Shown here: positions 24,428 to 36,222 of the stretch, piece after piece
How the letters are laid out: every line of letters begins with the position of its first letter
Numbering within the stretch: position 1 is the stretch's first letter
Assembly (NCBI RefSeq): GCF_029168945.1
Contig: NC_083601.1
Coordinates: 22,720,160 to 22,784,159, forward strand
DNA length: 64,000 nucleotides
DNA from: Cannabis sativa
Lineage: Eukaryota; Streptophyta; Magnoliopsida; Rosales; Cannabaceae
Reading direction: 5' to 3'
Program-made: the position numbers and the translations under genes
Notes under the pieces: model-generated
Told to the model about the DNA's origin: nothing
Database searches by the model: none
The model's input: the letters and a program-made list of their open reading frames with translations, nothing else

Positions 24428-27288
24428 CACTACAACATATTACCCTATTAGCGGCGGACCACTTCGCCGCTAATAGCCTCCCATTCGGCCGCAATAGGCT
24501 ATTGGCGGTGGAAGTCCCCCGCTAAAGGTCCGCCGCTAATAATAGTATTAGCGGCGGACCATTAGCAGCGGGATCCTGCCGCTAATGCACTCTGTCAGAT
24601 GCATTCTCCTTATAAAGTAAGCAATAATTATATAAACAAACATGGATAGACTCATAACCCAAGCCTAATTTCTTCAATCTATTTTTCGCCTCATAGTACG
24701 TTGCTGGAATATTATTTTCCTTCAGAAGTAAAAACTTTAACAACTTTAACAATTCATCAAAGATGTTGTTATGGATTTTTCTTCTTACCTTTAAATGCAA
24801 TAGCTTTGCTAAAAAGTTGAAAGACAATTCCAATCACAACTGGGATACAATTCAGCTTCAATTTCAATAAGTCATCAAAATATTGGCTTGTAGTGGTTGG
24901 TTGTTCTACTACTCCTTGTACATCCTCTATTGTCGAAGGAAAGAAATCTTTTAGAATATGGATCATTAATTTTATCATCAAATTCATTATCGCCAACCGC
25001 TACATCATCAACAACATCCTCTGGCTCCGTGTGATAGGTCCACTTCTCATATCCTTTCATAAAACATCGATCAAATACGTGTGCTCTAACCCTATCTATT
25101 TTTCAAACCTATTATTTAAACATCTCACACAAGGACATCTAATTCTTCCATCAGAATCCTTATATTCTGATGACATTGCTAAAAAGGCTTGTAGGCCATT
25201 CCGAAATTCATGACAACCACGATTTTTAATTTTGATCCAAGACTTATCGATTATCGCCATCTACAATGTAGGCGACAAATGTAGTATTAAAAGTTTGAAT
25301 GATTTGTAAAGTATTAAAAAAGTTTTATGAAATTTTTATTAGCATGTATATCCATCGTTCTTGTATATTACAAATAAAGTGCAAAACAATTTTGTTCTAG
25401 ACTTTATTTGTAAATATACAAAAGCTATGGTATATTTTGAAATATAACAAAGCTATGGTATATTTGTTTTTAAGTATACCAAAACTATGATATATTCTTT
25501 TCAACCATTTCTTTTGCAAAATTTTATGAATATTTTATGTATTACACATATTATTTCATCTTTTAAGTATAACAATAATATTAACAATTTATTTTTTAAA
25601 AATTTAAATAAAAGTTTTATTCGTTTACAATTTTATTAATTTATTTAAAAAATAACAAATTACTAAACTCATTTTCTAAAATTAAATAAATATAAATTAA
25701 TTATTTTTTAAACAAATTATTATTATTAAAAATTTATATCATTTATTAAAATTTAAGCTAATTTTTTTATTTAATTCCTAAAATTAAAAGTTTATCTTTA
25801 TAATACAAATTTATATTAAATTATACTTTTTTTTTTCTTTTCATTTTTTCATTATTCTCAATTTTTTATGATAATAATATTATACCAATATAAAATTATA
25901 TTAACAAATTATTTCTTAAAAACTTAAATAAAAGTTTTATTTATTTAATTACAATTTATGTTAAAAAAAAAAACATTCCTCTTATTTAACTTTTTTAATT
26001 TTTAATATTTAAGTTATTTATTAATTTATTTAAAAAATAACAAATTACTAAACTTACTTTCTAAAATTATATAAATATAAATTAATTATTTTTCAAATAA
26101 ATATTATTATTCTAAAATTTATATTATTTATTAAAATATAAACTATTTTTTTTATTTAATTCCTAAAATTAGAAATTTATCTTTATAAAACAAATTTATA
26201 ATCGATTATACTTTTTTAATTTTTTTCATTATTCTCACTTTTTCATGATAATATTACTAAAATACCCAATAAAATTAATTAAATCAAATAAAAACTAAAA
26301 TAAAACAAAATAAATACACATTAATAAAAACATACATTTCACAAAAGAAATTTTGTGTACACCTTCTTGAAGTTGCTAAAAAATCTTTTTGATTAATCTA
26401 AAAATAACAAAAATAAATACTTTTTAATTATAGAAATAAATTTAAAAAAAAAACATACAACAAAATACATATATATATAAATAAAAAAATATATATTTTA
26501 TATATACATTTAAATAATCTGTATATATAATATACAGAAAATATATTACACATCAAAAATATACATATACACAGATAAAATATATATACAAAGATATATA
26601 CATTTAAATAAGTTATATATATAATACACAAAAAAATATATTACACTTCAAAAATATGCATATACAAAAGTTAATACTATTATCATTTAATTTTTTTCCC
26701 ACAAATTTTTTCCCAGACAAACTAGATCTAAAGAAAGATGAACGCAACTCACCCAACCGCCAAATCAATAATCATAAAAAATTAATACAAAGCCGCACAG
26801 AAAAATTAGATCTAAAGAAACACATAAATGCGTTACCAAATCACAAACAAGCCAAAAAAATAAATCAAAAACAAATAAAAAGTCGCACAGAAAAATGCAT
26901 CAAAAATAAAAGGAATAGAGGAAGAAGGGTTTTGGTCCATACCTGTTTGGAGTAGCCGCACGCAAAAAGAAGGGTCTGATGGTCGCTTATGAGAGGAAAA
27001 GGGGGTCTGATGGTCGAAAATGAAGAAATGAAGAAGGAGGTATTAGGGTGAGGGATTTGTAGAGGAAAAAGGAAAAATGGGAGTTGAGGGTCTGTTGGGG
27101 TATATATAGACCAATTAGCGGTAGTAACTGTTTTTTTTTAATTATTATTAGTGACGGGGTCTGCCGCTAATAATGTTCGAACTGAATGGGCGGAATTTTT
27201 CCCACCCACTTATTAGAGGTAGGGTATTAGCGGCGGATTTTGTCCGTCGCTAATAATTCCGTCGCTAATTGGGAAATTTAATGTAGTG
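24428..27288 (-). mobile_element. CACTA transposon, complete ends, degenerate
   Basis: Terminal inverted repeats CACTACAACATATT at the left and (reverse complement) CACTACATTAAATTT at the right, with a 3-bp target duplication TTT on both sides (24425-24427 and 27289-27291). Subterminal regions (24440-24595 and 27110-27270) contain many TTAGCGGCGGA/CCGCCGCTAAT motifs in both orientations. It contains a broken transposase start on the minus strand and otherwise AT-rich filler. Length 2861 bp, too short for a complete En/Spm-type element, so it must be non-autonomous. Confidence 0.92.
24582..25260 (-). pseudogene. CACTA transposase fragment (transposase-associated domain and TNP2 start)
   Basis: The minus-strand start at 25260 reads MAIIDKSWIKIKNRGCHEFR and continues with a CPCVRC motif, typical of the transposase-associated domain of plant CACTA elements. 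A missing A in an A-run near 25105 shifts the frame. The next frame continues MKGYEKWTYHTEPED (25060-24875). A third frame (24833-24582) has the TNP2-like stretch with ATYYEAKNRLKKLGLGYESI followed by a degenerate HVCLYNYCLLYK, where the family has H-x-C-x-x-D-C-x-L-Y/F. The catalytic DDE region is absent. Inactive. Confidence 0.8.
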
Positions 27289-27459
27289 TTTCCCAAAAAA
27301 TACTCGTGTTGGTTTATAAAGTCATTCGTGTTGATGTTTGAGTTATCCTGCTTTTATTCCAGAACACTGTTGGATGATGCCAATTATTAATAAATCTTTG
27401 TCCTCCACCCCTTTTCTTACCGAGAATAATTATATTGATATAAACTTACTTACATATAA

Positions 27460-27952
27460 GTGTCGTTTGGTAACACTTTTATTTTCTAATTTTTTAATCA
27501 CAAAATGAAAGTAAAATTTTTGTATTTAAAAATTTTGTTTGTGAAAAATAAAAATGCGTTCTGTAACCACTTTGTTTTTCAATTTTAAAAACAGAAAACA
27601 AAAGTGTGTTCTGTAAAATTCATTTCATTTTTATTTTTTGATTTTATTTAAGTCGGGTCTAGGTCTGAAGTCAGATTCGGGTTCGGGTTTGAGTTCGAGG
27701 CCGGGTTCAACGCCAGGGCCGTGGGGGAAGATTTGTGTTCGGGTCTCGTCGGAGTCTAAAATATTGATTAAGAAAAGAAATATTTAAAAAAAAATATTAA
27801 AAGTGACTTTTTTTTTATTTTGAAAATTTTGATTCTCAATTAAAAAATTAAAAAGTGAAAACAATTTTATAGAACATATTTTTGAAAAATATTTTTACTT
27901 TTTCAATTTTAAAAACAGAAAACTAATTAAAAAAAATGTTACCAAAAGCCAC
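27460..27952. mobile_element. MITE family M3, copy 2
   Basis: Ends GTGTCGTTTGGTAACA and TGTTACCAAAAGCCACC are imperfect inverted repeats. The central GC-richer segment (27650-27760) relates inversely to that of the element at 17647-18045. It lies 300 bp downstream of the PMEI stop codon. Confidence 0.65.
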
Positions 27953-28251
27953 CATACTTTCAAAACTTTTCATCATCTTGTGAGTTATCATCCCTCCTAA
28001 TAAATTGGTTAATTAGCTATGAGACGATATAATAATATATAATGAGCTTCAAGATTTATTTTTTTCACCAAATATTTTTTAAATTAATGGCCTCTTGATT
28101 TTGTTTTTTTCTTTTATAAATTATTTATATTACTTTAGATTAAGACTAAACTCAAAACGAAAAATAAAATAAAAAAAAACTAAAATTAAATTTAAATTAA
28201 ACAAAGTAGATAAAGAAAAACCAAGAGAGAAAAACTACATTTGTATAAAAT

Positions 28252-28836
28252 TCAATGAAGAAGAGTAGTAATCGCTAAGAAGTTGCTACAGAGCTGAGAG
28301 AAATGGTGGTTTTGTTCAGTGAGAGGAGAACTGAAGCCATTCACCTCCTTGAAACCATCTTCACAAGTCTCAGAATCTGTCATTGCAGCAGACACAAAAG
28401 ACTGCACAGTATCAAACGACATGTCGTTTAGAGCTTGAACAGAGTCCTGTAGATTTTGGATGGCATCAGAGTACACATCTACACAGTCACTGAGATCAGT
28501 GGACGCTAATTGAGAGCCTTTATAAGCAGCCTCAGACATTAGATTATTGATGTAAGAAAGGGCTTTGACTCCATTTTCTATGCTGAGATTCAAAGCAATG
28601 ACAGCAAGACCTCTTAGATCCGAGGTTTGACTTTGAGGGTCTGATCTTAAGGAAGATACACAAAGTTGAAAGTAAAGGGTTTTCTTACACGTGGCAGAAA
28701 CTAAATCTTCTTCTGTTATAGTGTTGTGTGGTAACCTTGAAGTTGAAGATTTACAACTTGTTAGAGAAGAAAAATAGCTCATAATCAAGAATAGTAGTAC
28801 CAAAACTTTTGTGAAATAACAACTGTATGAAGCCAT
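28252..28836 (-). CDS. Stand-alone pectin methylesterase inhibitor (PMEI), 194 aa
   Basis: Small apoplastic four-helix-bundle protein that binds PME 1:1 and blocks access to its catalytic cleft. Single exon. I prefer the ATG at 28836 (signal peptide begins directly with MASYSCYF), although an in-frame ATG lies six codons upstream at 28854. Signal peptide residues 1-28, hydrophobic core KVLVLLFLIMSYF. The four conserved PMEI cysteines are present at positions 50 and 59 and at 118 and 158. The 9- and 40-residue spacings are those of the two PMEI disulfides. There is no esterase domain, and it ends normally after helix 4 with CSNFLAITTLL. Whether this protein inhibits PMEs or, like related domains, has another partner (for example invertase) cannot be settled from sequence. 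Its position inside a PME cluster favours PME. Confidence 0.88.
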   Translation of the reverse strand: MASYSCYFTKVLVLLFLIMSYFSSLTSCKSSTSRLPHNTITEEDLVSATCKKTLYFQLCVSSLRSDPQSQTSDLRGLAVIALNLSIENGVKALSYINNLMSEAAYKGSQLASTDLSDCVDVYSDAIQNLQDSVQALNDMSFDTVQSFVSAAMTDSETCEDGFKEVNGFSSPLTEQNHHFSQLCSNFLAITTLLH

Positions 28837-28883
28837 CTCTCTATGCTTGCTCAATTATCTGTGGATCAATATTGGTGTTATAT

Positions 28884-28893
28884 TATATATAAA
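28884..28893 (-). promoter_or_regulatory. Candidate TATA box of PMEI gene
   Basis: Minus strand reads TTTATATATA about 50 bp upstream of the preferred start codon. Short leader; composition evidence only. Confidence 0.3.
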
Positions 28894-28899
28894 AACAAT

Positions 28900-29945
28900 G
28901 TTTTAATTTGTGTAATTTTTCTGTGTATTTCAGGGAATCTTAAGATTAATTATATATTATTTTAATTGTGTAAAATGGTGTGTAGTTTTGATGTATTAAG
29001 GCCAATAGTGAAGACAGATCTCTGCTCACTTTCACATTATTGTTGCTCGTGAACTAATTGGAGTTTAGTACTTACTGTCTTTTCTTTTTTTTTTTCTGAG
29101 AATAAATAACTCATATGGATTTATGTTATGACAAGCAAGGTCAAAATGCGTAAAAAACTAAAGGAAAACATGAATGATAAAAGTTTAAGGACACAAAAGC
29201 CCTAATCAAATTAATAATAATGCAAGAAAATTGGTCATTTAATTTATTTAATCATCTATTTGCAGACTAAAATTCCCTGAAATGAGTCTGAATAATTGAC
29301 GTATATCTTGGAAGTTAAAATATCATCCACGTACCTGTAGCCAAAACATATTGGGAGAATCACTATATTATTTTATAATAATATCATAAAATATTATTTT
29401 ATATTATGTTATAATAATATCATCTATGTCTATATAAGTTGCTATATGAATTTAAATTGGGATTTAGATTAATCTTAAATGCTCTGTGAATTCTGTATAA
29501 ATAAAAAAAATTATTTTGAAATATAAAAAATCCCATAATATTAATGTTTATTTTATGCAGTATAGTCCACACGGGTTATCAAAAACATCTCACCAACATA
29601 ATTATTTTAATTTTTCTCAATCTCAAATATGAAATACTTAATAAGCCTTCCAAAATGTAAGGACAAGATTAATGATGTGGGAACTCTATATTACTTATTA
29701 AGAATATAAAATTACAACATTTATTATTATCAATTAATTTTGAGATAGTATAACATAATTTTTTTAAAGCGTAGGACAAGACAATATTGAGTGAAACAAA
29801 ATCTATTTTCAACAAAAACTTAAAATATGAACAGAAATCCCACACTAAAACTGACATTATAAGAATGGATTATGACCAAAATCCATTAAAAAAAAGGAAA
29901 AAGAAAAATGAAAAAAAAAAATTAGAAAGCTTAATTATTATTAAT
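28900..29945. other. Intergenic between PMEI and PME-C
   Basis: About 1 kb containing the PMEI promoter and the PME-C 3' flank. No repeat with clear ends and no other gene recognised. Confidence 0.4.
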
Positions 29946-31964
29946 TTAAGTGTAAAGAGTGTAACGAACAGGGATTCCTTTAATATTGAGCCAATCATTC
30001 CCTTGCAAGAAATTCTCTACTGTAAACTTTTGAGCCTCTATCTTATCAATGACATTGTAACCAGCCCAATTGACTCTGTTAGTAACCTTTGCCCCAGGCC
30101 CTTTGTTGTTATACTCTGCATAATACAGAGTTTTGAGAGCAAATTCACCTTCCCACGGCAACCACCCATCTGGATGAATCAAATCTTCAATGGTAGACTC
30201 CATTACAACGGTTCTAGAGTACTCCTTCCATGGCCTCCCAAGGTAAGTTTTAACCTTTGCTTTCTCTGGCTCAAGCTTCTTGTCTGCCATAATGCGACAG
30301 TTATGGATGACTATTCCTGTAGTTTGTTGCTTGTCAACTCTGCCTTGGGCAGTGACAATGTTCTTCTGGTTAGCCATAGGCAAACGCACGACCAACATGC
30401 AGTTCTGGAAGACCACCGCCGCGTCCCCGAAGATGAAATCAATTGTGCCGGCAACCACGCAGCTCCTGTAGAATTGGCGATGAGCTTGTGTGTATAATGT
30501 GTCTTGGTACCCTTCGAAACGACAGTTGGCGAAGATGGCACGGTCGGCTTGGACTCGAGCTGCCACTGCCTGATGTTTTTCTGGTCCTGCTGTGTTTCTG
30601 AACCCCATTGCTTTTCCCATGAAACCTTCTCCTAAAACAACTGCAATACCACCATACATGTAATGTAATAATGTAACAACATTTTAGTTCTTTTAATACT
30701 CTTTTGTCCCCAAAATGAATGTGATTAAGTTATTATATGGCTTTACCAAATGTAGCTGTTTGGAATGTCCTAACTCCATCTACAAAATTTTTTCTCCCAG
30801 TGATGATGCTCTTTTGTGATCCATCACCATACATTGTAACGTTTACCATCTTCTTGGTGATAATCACTGTCTCATCGTAAATTCCTTCTTGAACATATAT
30901 GACATACCTGCATTTATATTTGCATAATCAAGTTGTGAGGACACAATACATTTGCCAAAATGGGATTTCAAGATTGGAAGATTAGTTCTGATATATGTAT
31001 ATATATACCTTCCTTCGTATTTAGAAGGAATGGCTGCCAAAGCGTCATTGATGGTTTTAAAGTCTCCCGTCCCATTTTTCGACACAGTCACATTTGGGGT
31101 AGGCATATCACCCTTCACCTTCAAAATCCTCCGATCCTCGTGACCAATCCAGTTGGGAAATCCATCCTTGTCCAAAGAAACTAGCGAGTTCTGTTCTGTT
31201 TCTTTAAGATTACGGGCTGTTCCAACAGCCTGAAACGTCGATAGAAGCGAAGTCACCTCTGAAATCAGGGCAAGAGAATTGCTTGTAAACTCCTTAGAAG
31301 CCTCGAAAAGCTTTTTCATATCAGTCTTGGTCTTCCCTTCAGGGAATCCATCGATGCAAGTCTGTTGGTAAGATATAACGGCGCTTAACCAACTCTTCAA
31401 CTGGGGTGTTTTATTGGTAAATGTACCATTTTCCTTAACAGTAGACATTGAAGCCTCAAGCTCTTCCATGGCATCATCCATAAGAACTTTGCAATCTTCA
31501 AACGCCTTTTCCTCATCTGGGTTATTGAATTTGAAGGATTTAGTTTTATTGAAAGCCTGTCGAAGCTCATTTTTCGCTGACAAAATCGCGGTATTGAGAT
31601 AACCTTCGGTTCGATGATGAGACAAGGTGGTGGAATAATTCTTCATCCCCTGAATTAGAGCATTCTCACATTTATCCTTATAGTCAGTGGCGTTGCAAAT
31701 GAGTTTCACTACTTTGTGTTCGGCTTCCGACACAGTTGGCTCCGGCTTGTTTTCTTTAGGGGAGCCGGAAGCAGAGTTAGACGTGGCGCGGTTGGAGCTA
31801 CCATGCTCGGCTCGAGAGTAGACCACAAAGGCTGCAGCTGCGGCTGCAATTATAGCCAAGAGTATGAAGCTGGTAACTACACCGGTGATGACCCTTTTTC
31901 GGAACCTTTGTTCCCTGGCGGCTCTTCGCCGTTCGGTGATTTCGTCGAAATCTTGAAATGCCAT
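29946..31964 (-). CDS. PME-C: membrane-anchored pectinesterase with PMEI domain (603 aa, 3 exons)
   Basis: Inferred exons 31964-31009, 30907-30747 and 30640-29946 (intron phases 2 and 1), 1812 nt. I chose the ATG at 31964 (MAFQDFDEITERRR) over the one eight codons upstream. That beginning is typical of one plant PME subgroup, which from memory includes Arabidopsis At4g33230. There is no cleavable signal peptide. A basic cytosolic stretch is followed by an uninterrupted hydrophobic segment (about residues 25-48, with IIAAAAAAFVVY), so it should enter the secretory pathway as a type II protein. A PMEI-like domain follows with Cys in ICNATDYKDKC, EDCKVL and QTCIDGF, then the RRIL processing motif (278-281). 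Catalytic residues Gln396, Gln418-Asp419, Asp440, Arg508 and Trp510 are all present. Release of the esterase would need cleavage near RRIL in the Golgi. The extra intron inside the codon of GR-YVIYV is not shared with the other PMEs here. Confidence 0.94.
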
Positions 31965-32946
31965 ATGGATGGAAAAGCCACCAAACAAGCAAAAGATAAT
32001 GCTAAGGCAGAGAAAGGGTGGTTTCTCTCTGCCTTAGGATTTTAGGCCACTTTCAACAGAAATGGAGGGTGTAGGATAAATAGGAAAGGAAGAAAAGAGA
32101 GGGTTTCTTATTTTTGATCAATGAAGTTTTGTTACTTTGTACGTTATTGTTAATTTTGGCCTATTTTGATAAAAAGAGGTGTGGATGGGAAGGTTTTTAG
32201 GATTTTCTATTTTTTGAAAGTTAGTTGCTATATTATATGTATTTTTTGTCATCTCTAAACCAACTATTTTTCCCGCCTCATTTAAATTGGTGTAAATTAC
32301 TTTATTTACCTTATATATTTTTTTTTTTTTTGCTGAAATACCATATTTTCTTTAGTTATCAATTAACATAATATATTTTTGAATGATTCGTTTGCAAAAT
32401 TACCATTATTTGTCTATTGTGTATTAATTGTGTATCTTTGAGTTAGAAGTTGCAAATTTTAACATGACTACCTTACATAATTACTCTGTAATTACCTAAC
32501 TAAACAAATTTTCAAACTTTATAATTATGTCAAATTACATTTATGTACGTTTACAATATAATATTTAAAATCAAAATAAATTAATAGAGAAATGTAACAG
32601 ATTAAATATCGAAATTAATATTTATAATATGTTGTTTATTTTTTTGGAAATAGAATAGTAGTGATTTATCTTGTTTAATTTATTAGAAAATGTAATTGGA
32701 ATGCTTAAATTAATTAAATTATCTTTTTGAGTTAAATTATATTATATGATAGTTATTTTGTAAGATATATTTTAAAGGACAAATTGTCATTATATATTTA
32801 ATATTAAAAAATAAAAAAAAAATTAAAATTTATTATCCTTAATAACATTCCTTATGCGTGTTCAAAAAAATAAATAAATAAATAATATTCCTTATAAAAA
32901 TTAGTGGAAAAGGTTGTTCCCTTTTTTCTTCCTTATTTAATTAATA
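31965..32946. other. Upstream region of PME-C
   Basis: Contains the PME-C promoter. A TATA-like element (rc of bases near 32070, CTATTTATCC) lies about 105 bp before the start. The remainder is AT-rich and unassigned. Confidence 0.35.
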
Positions 32947-33322
32947 GGGTAAATAGTAATAAAAATACCTAAAGTTTTAAGTTTGTAAGTGGCATAATCC
33001 CAATGTTTATTTTTAGCGGCAAAAGTACCCAATGTTTGTAAAAATGTAGTTTTTCTCTAATTTCGTTCGTACAAACCCTGTTATTTTCTTAAACAAGCCA
33101 CATATAAGGTCTAAATTCTTGATCATTAGGTCTAGACAGAAACATGTAGTATTAGTTACTTCCAAATTTTCCTTTGATAAATTTAAAACGGAGTCTGTAC
33201 TGACAAAACTGAAGAAAATTTACAGTTTTACAAACATTGGGTACTTATGCCGCTAAAAATAAACATTGGGATTATGCCGCTTACAAACTTAAAATTTTGG
33301 GTACTTATGCCGCTATTTACCC
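32947..33322. mobile_element. MITE family M1, copy 1
   Basis: A 376-bp foldback element. It begins GGGTAAATAG and ends CGCTATTTACCC, with perfect 9-bp target duplications TAATTAATA at 32938-32946 and 33323-33331. The arms repeat GCGGCATAA...AAACATTGGG-type blocks in inverse orientation. The 9-bp duplication suggests a Mutator-like transposase in trans. Confidence 0.9.
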
Positions 33323-33376
33323 TAATTAATATAATAGAATAATTACCTTACCATTGATTCTCATTTTTTAATACAT

Positions 33377-33751
33377 GGTAAATAGTGGCATAAGTACCCA
33401 AAGTTTTAAGTTTGTAAGCGGCATAAACCTAATAATTTTTGTTAGTGACATTAGTACCCAATATTTATAAAACTGTAATTTTCTTCCAGTTTCATCAGTT
33501 CAGACTCTGTTATTGTCTTAAACAGGACACATATAAGATCCAAATTTTAGATTATTCGGTCTGGACGAAAAATATGTAGTATCAGTTACTTCCAAATCTT
33601 TTTTTTAATAAATTTAAAACGGAGCATGTACTGACGAAAATAGAGAAAAATTACAGTTTTACAAACATTAAGTACTTATGCCACTAAAAAAAATTATTGG
33701 ATTTATGCTGCTTACAAACTCAAAATTTTGAGTACTTATGCCGCTGTTTAC
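33377..33751. mobile_element. MITE family M1, copy 2
   Basis: Same orientation and about 85% similar by eye to the neighbouring copy, separated by 54 bp. Starts GGTAAATAGTGGCATAAG, ends GCCGCTGTTTACT. The flanking duplication is no longer recognisable. The two copies lie downstream of PME-D and upstream of PME-C. Confidence 0.85.
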
Positions 33752-34485
33752 TCGTACTCAATTCCGATTACATGTACACGTGGCACTTGCAATCAATGAT
33801 GTATATATTGCAATAAATGTAAATAATACAAAATTACCCGAATTATTATTGGTGATTATTGCACAATTTGATCTTGATCGTTAACTTTGACAATACATTT
33901 TTTATACAACTTTGAGAGAAAAGAATACAGAACTTCTTCACAACAAGAAGAATAGATTATAGGAATACTATTATCACAACCATGGGATGGGATTCATGGG
34001 AATATAAAACATCACTACCAAAAAAGGGGTGATGACCATCTTTGAAAAACCCTTTCTGTAACTTGTGTAGTAGAATCTAAAGAAGCCACATGTATAGAGA
34101 GTAGTTTATATTATCCATTAAAATGATAAATGTCATGGCAATTGGCATGTATACATGCTTATTAACTACACTATTCTAATCACCGACAAAGATTGTCGTG
34201 ACGCGTAATCATGAATGCATGAGACATCGTCTTCTACATGCCACGTGATTTGTTTGTTTTCTCATAATGTTACTTATTATTATACATTTTAGCCCTTAGA
34301 GCAGAGTACTAGAAAAATTAAAATTGAAAATTTTCCATACACATCATGACATGTTTTTGTTGATATATAAAGAAAAAACATGATGTATAGTGTATATATG
34401 TCTAAGCGTCACAACCATGTTATTCCACAGTGGACTTTGTTTGTACCTTTAATAAATAAATTTTAATATAGTACTAAAAAAACTA
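33752..34485. other. 3' flank of PME-D
   Basis: Intergenic. A CACTACCAAAAAAGGGG string near 34010 recalls a CACTA end, but no partner or subterminal repeats were seen. No gene. Confidence 0.35.
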
Positions 34486-36222
34486 CTAAACTCCATCATC
34501 GTACGGAAATGAAGTGGAGTCAAGCCAAGCGTCCCCAGTAATAAACTCAGTTACGGTAAAGTTATACGCATCGTCGTAATCCATGACGTGGTAACCGGCC
34601 CAATCGACCCGATTATCCGTACCCGAACCCGGCCCATAATTGTTGTACTCACCATAGTACAACGTGTCCAAGGCTTGGTCATCTTTTGCAGAAGACCACT
34701 CCTTCCACCCAGCTGGGTCTATGAAGTCGTCTATGTACGACTCTAAAATTACTGTCGTTGAGTAATTCCGCCATGGCCGACCCAGGTAGCTCTTCACGCT
34801 GCCCGAGTTCGAGTACAGTTCTTCCGAGGCTAATATCGAACAGTTCTGCATCGATATTCCGGTGTTCTCATCTTCACTGTCGCGTGCCTGAGCTGTGATC
34901 ACAGTGAATTGACCTGCCATCGGCATCTTCGAAACGACGTCGCACCCCTGGAAAACGACGGCCGCGTTGCCGAAGATGAAGTCCACGGTTCCGTAAATGT
35001 CGCATTCTCTGTAAAATTGGCGGAATGAATGGGCGTATAATGTGTCTTGGTAGCCGTTGATGGTACACATGTAGAATCCCGCGAAGTCGGCGTTTACTCT
35101 CAGAGCGACGGCTTGGTGGTTCTCCGGTCCGGCGCTGTTCTCGATGGCTATGTCTCGGGCTAGAAATCCTTCGGCGGAGACGGCTAAGAAAAATTAAGTT
35201 TGTTCAATATTAATTTTTGCACACTGTGTGTTTGATTAAAGCCTAAATGAAAATTTAAAGGATGAAACGCTTTGATTACCAAGGGTTGCGGATCTGAAAG
35301 TGGACCAACCACTTCCCATGCTTCTGTTACTGGTTATAATGGTCACATCACTTCCATCTCCGAGTAGAACAATGTTAGGTTTATTGCTTGGGACTTCTAC
35401 GTTTTCTTCATAGATCCCTTGTTTAATATAGATGATTGTTCTATCATAACTGTTGTTTGGAGCAAAGTTTATGGCATCGGTTATGGTGGTGAAATTCCCT
35501 GTTCCATCTACATCCACTGTTAGCACTTCACTCGGGTCATACTCGTCTCCAGTACTCTGCAAAATTCGGCGAGCTTTTCTCGACATCCATGTTGGAAACC
35601 CCAGAAGTCGCCGGTTCTTATGGCCTTGCGGGGAGCCTGGTTTGGGAAGCATTGAAAGGGAATTGCTTACATGTTTGTATGCATTAGTTAAGGAATCAAC
35701 TAGAGTCTGTTTCAGAGGACCAGAAGCAGAATCTAAGCCTTCTAAACATGTGTTCTTGTTGGTCAGAGCTGCACTGAGATAAGCTCTTGCGTCAGCTATT
35801 TTTCTTGAGTTGGCTGATTGGACTCGGGAAACCGATCTTTGCAAAGATGAGACTGTGATTTGGTGAAGATCCTTACAGTCTTGGATGGCTCCTCTTTGTT
35901 TCTCAACAATGTTCCTTTGTGATCCAGCGGTTAATAAAAGACTGGAGACTTTCCCAGCTTCAGATATTGCATCTTGGAGAGATTGAAGGAGGTAAGTTAA
36001 GATGTTTGGACTGATGTTTATCGAGATCGAAAGCTTCAATGAATCAAAACAGGTTTCTGGGTATGGAGTGGTCTTGCATATTGATCTGATGGATGACAAA
36101 TTAGTATCTAGTTTGGAAGTGTTGTTTGATGGGGAAGAAGAATGGTTTCCAAGGCCAAAACAACTTCTGCAAAAGACCATTATAGATAATAGCAGTAGAA
36201 GTTTTGGAATGGAGGCAGCCAT
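34486..36222 (-). CDS. PME-D: pectinesterase with PMEI domain (546 aa, 2 exons)
   Basis: Inferred exons 36222-35280 and 35183-34486, one phase-1 intron of 96 bp, 1641 nt. Signal peptide MAASIPKLLLLLSIMVFCRS and a PMEI-like domain with ICKTTPYPETC, QDCKDLH and KNTCLEG cysteines. Two possible subtilase sites, KNRRLLG and KARRILQ, lie about 17 residues apart before the esterase domain. Catalytic set: Gln338 (HQAVAL), Gln360-Asp361 (GYQDTLY), Asp382 (DFIFG), Arg450 and Trp452 (GRPW). GRPW is followed by RNYSTTV, where most homologues have YSRTV. The protein acts as a secreted esterase on homogalacturonan after removal of the pro-domain. The C-terminus is acidic (FPYDDGV). This is the most compact gene of the cluster. 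Upstream of it are a poly(A) insertion (36856-36881) and no other gene for 1.5 kb. Confidence 0.95.

Noticed and set aside
26656..26955. Plus-strand frame of 99 codons inside the CACTA element
   Set aside because: Lys/Asn-rich translation made of a local repeat (AAATTAGATCTAAAGAAA-type), not a transposase domain.
29787..30497. 236-codon plus-strand frame opposite PME-C exon 3
   Set aside because: Antisense shadow of a strongly conserved PME exon; no recognisable protein.
31716..32045. Plus-strand frame of 109 codons opposite the PME-C start
   Set aside because: It lies antisense to PME-C exon 1, whose translation is clearly the real one, and has no domain.
34005..34035. CACTA end (CACTACCAAAAAAGG)
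   Set aside because: A single short match without subterminal repeats or a partner end.
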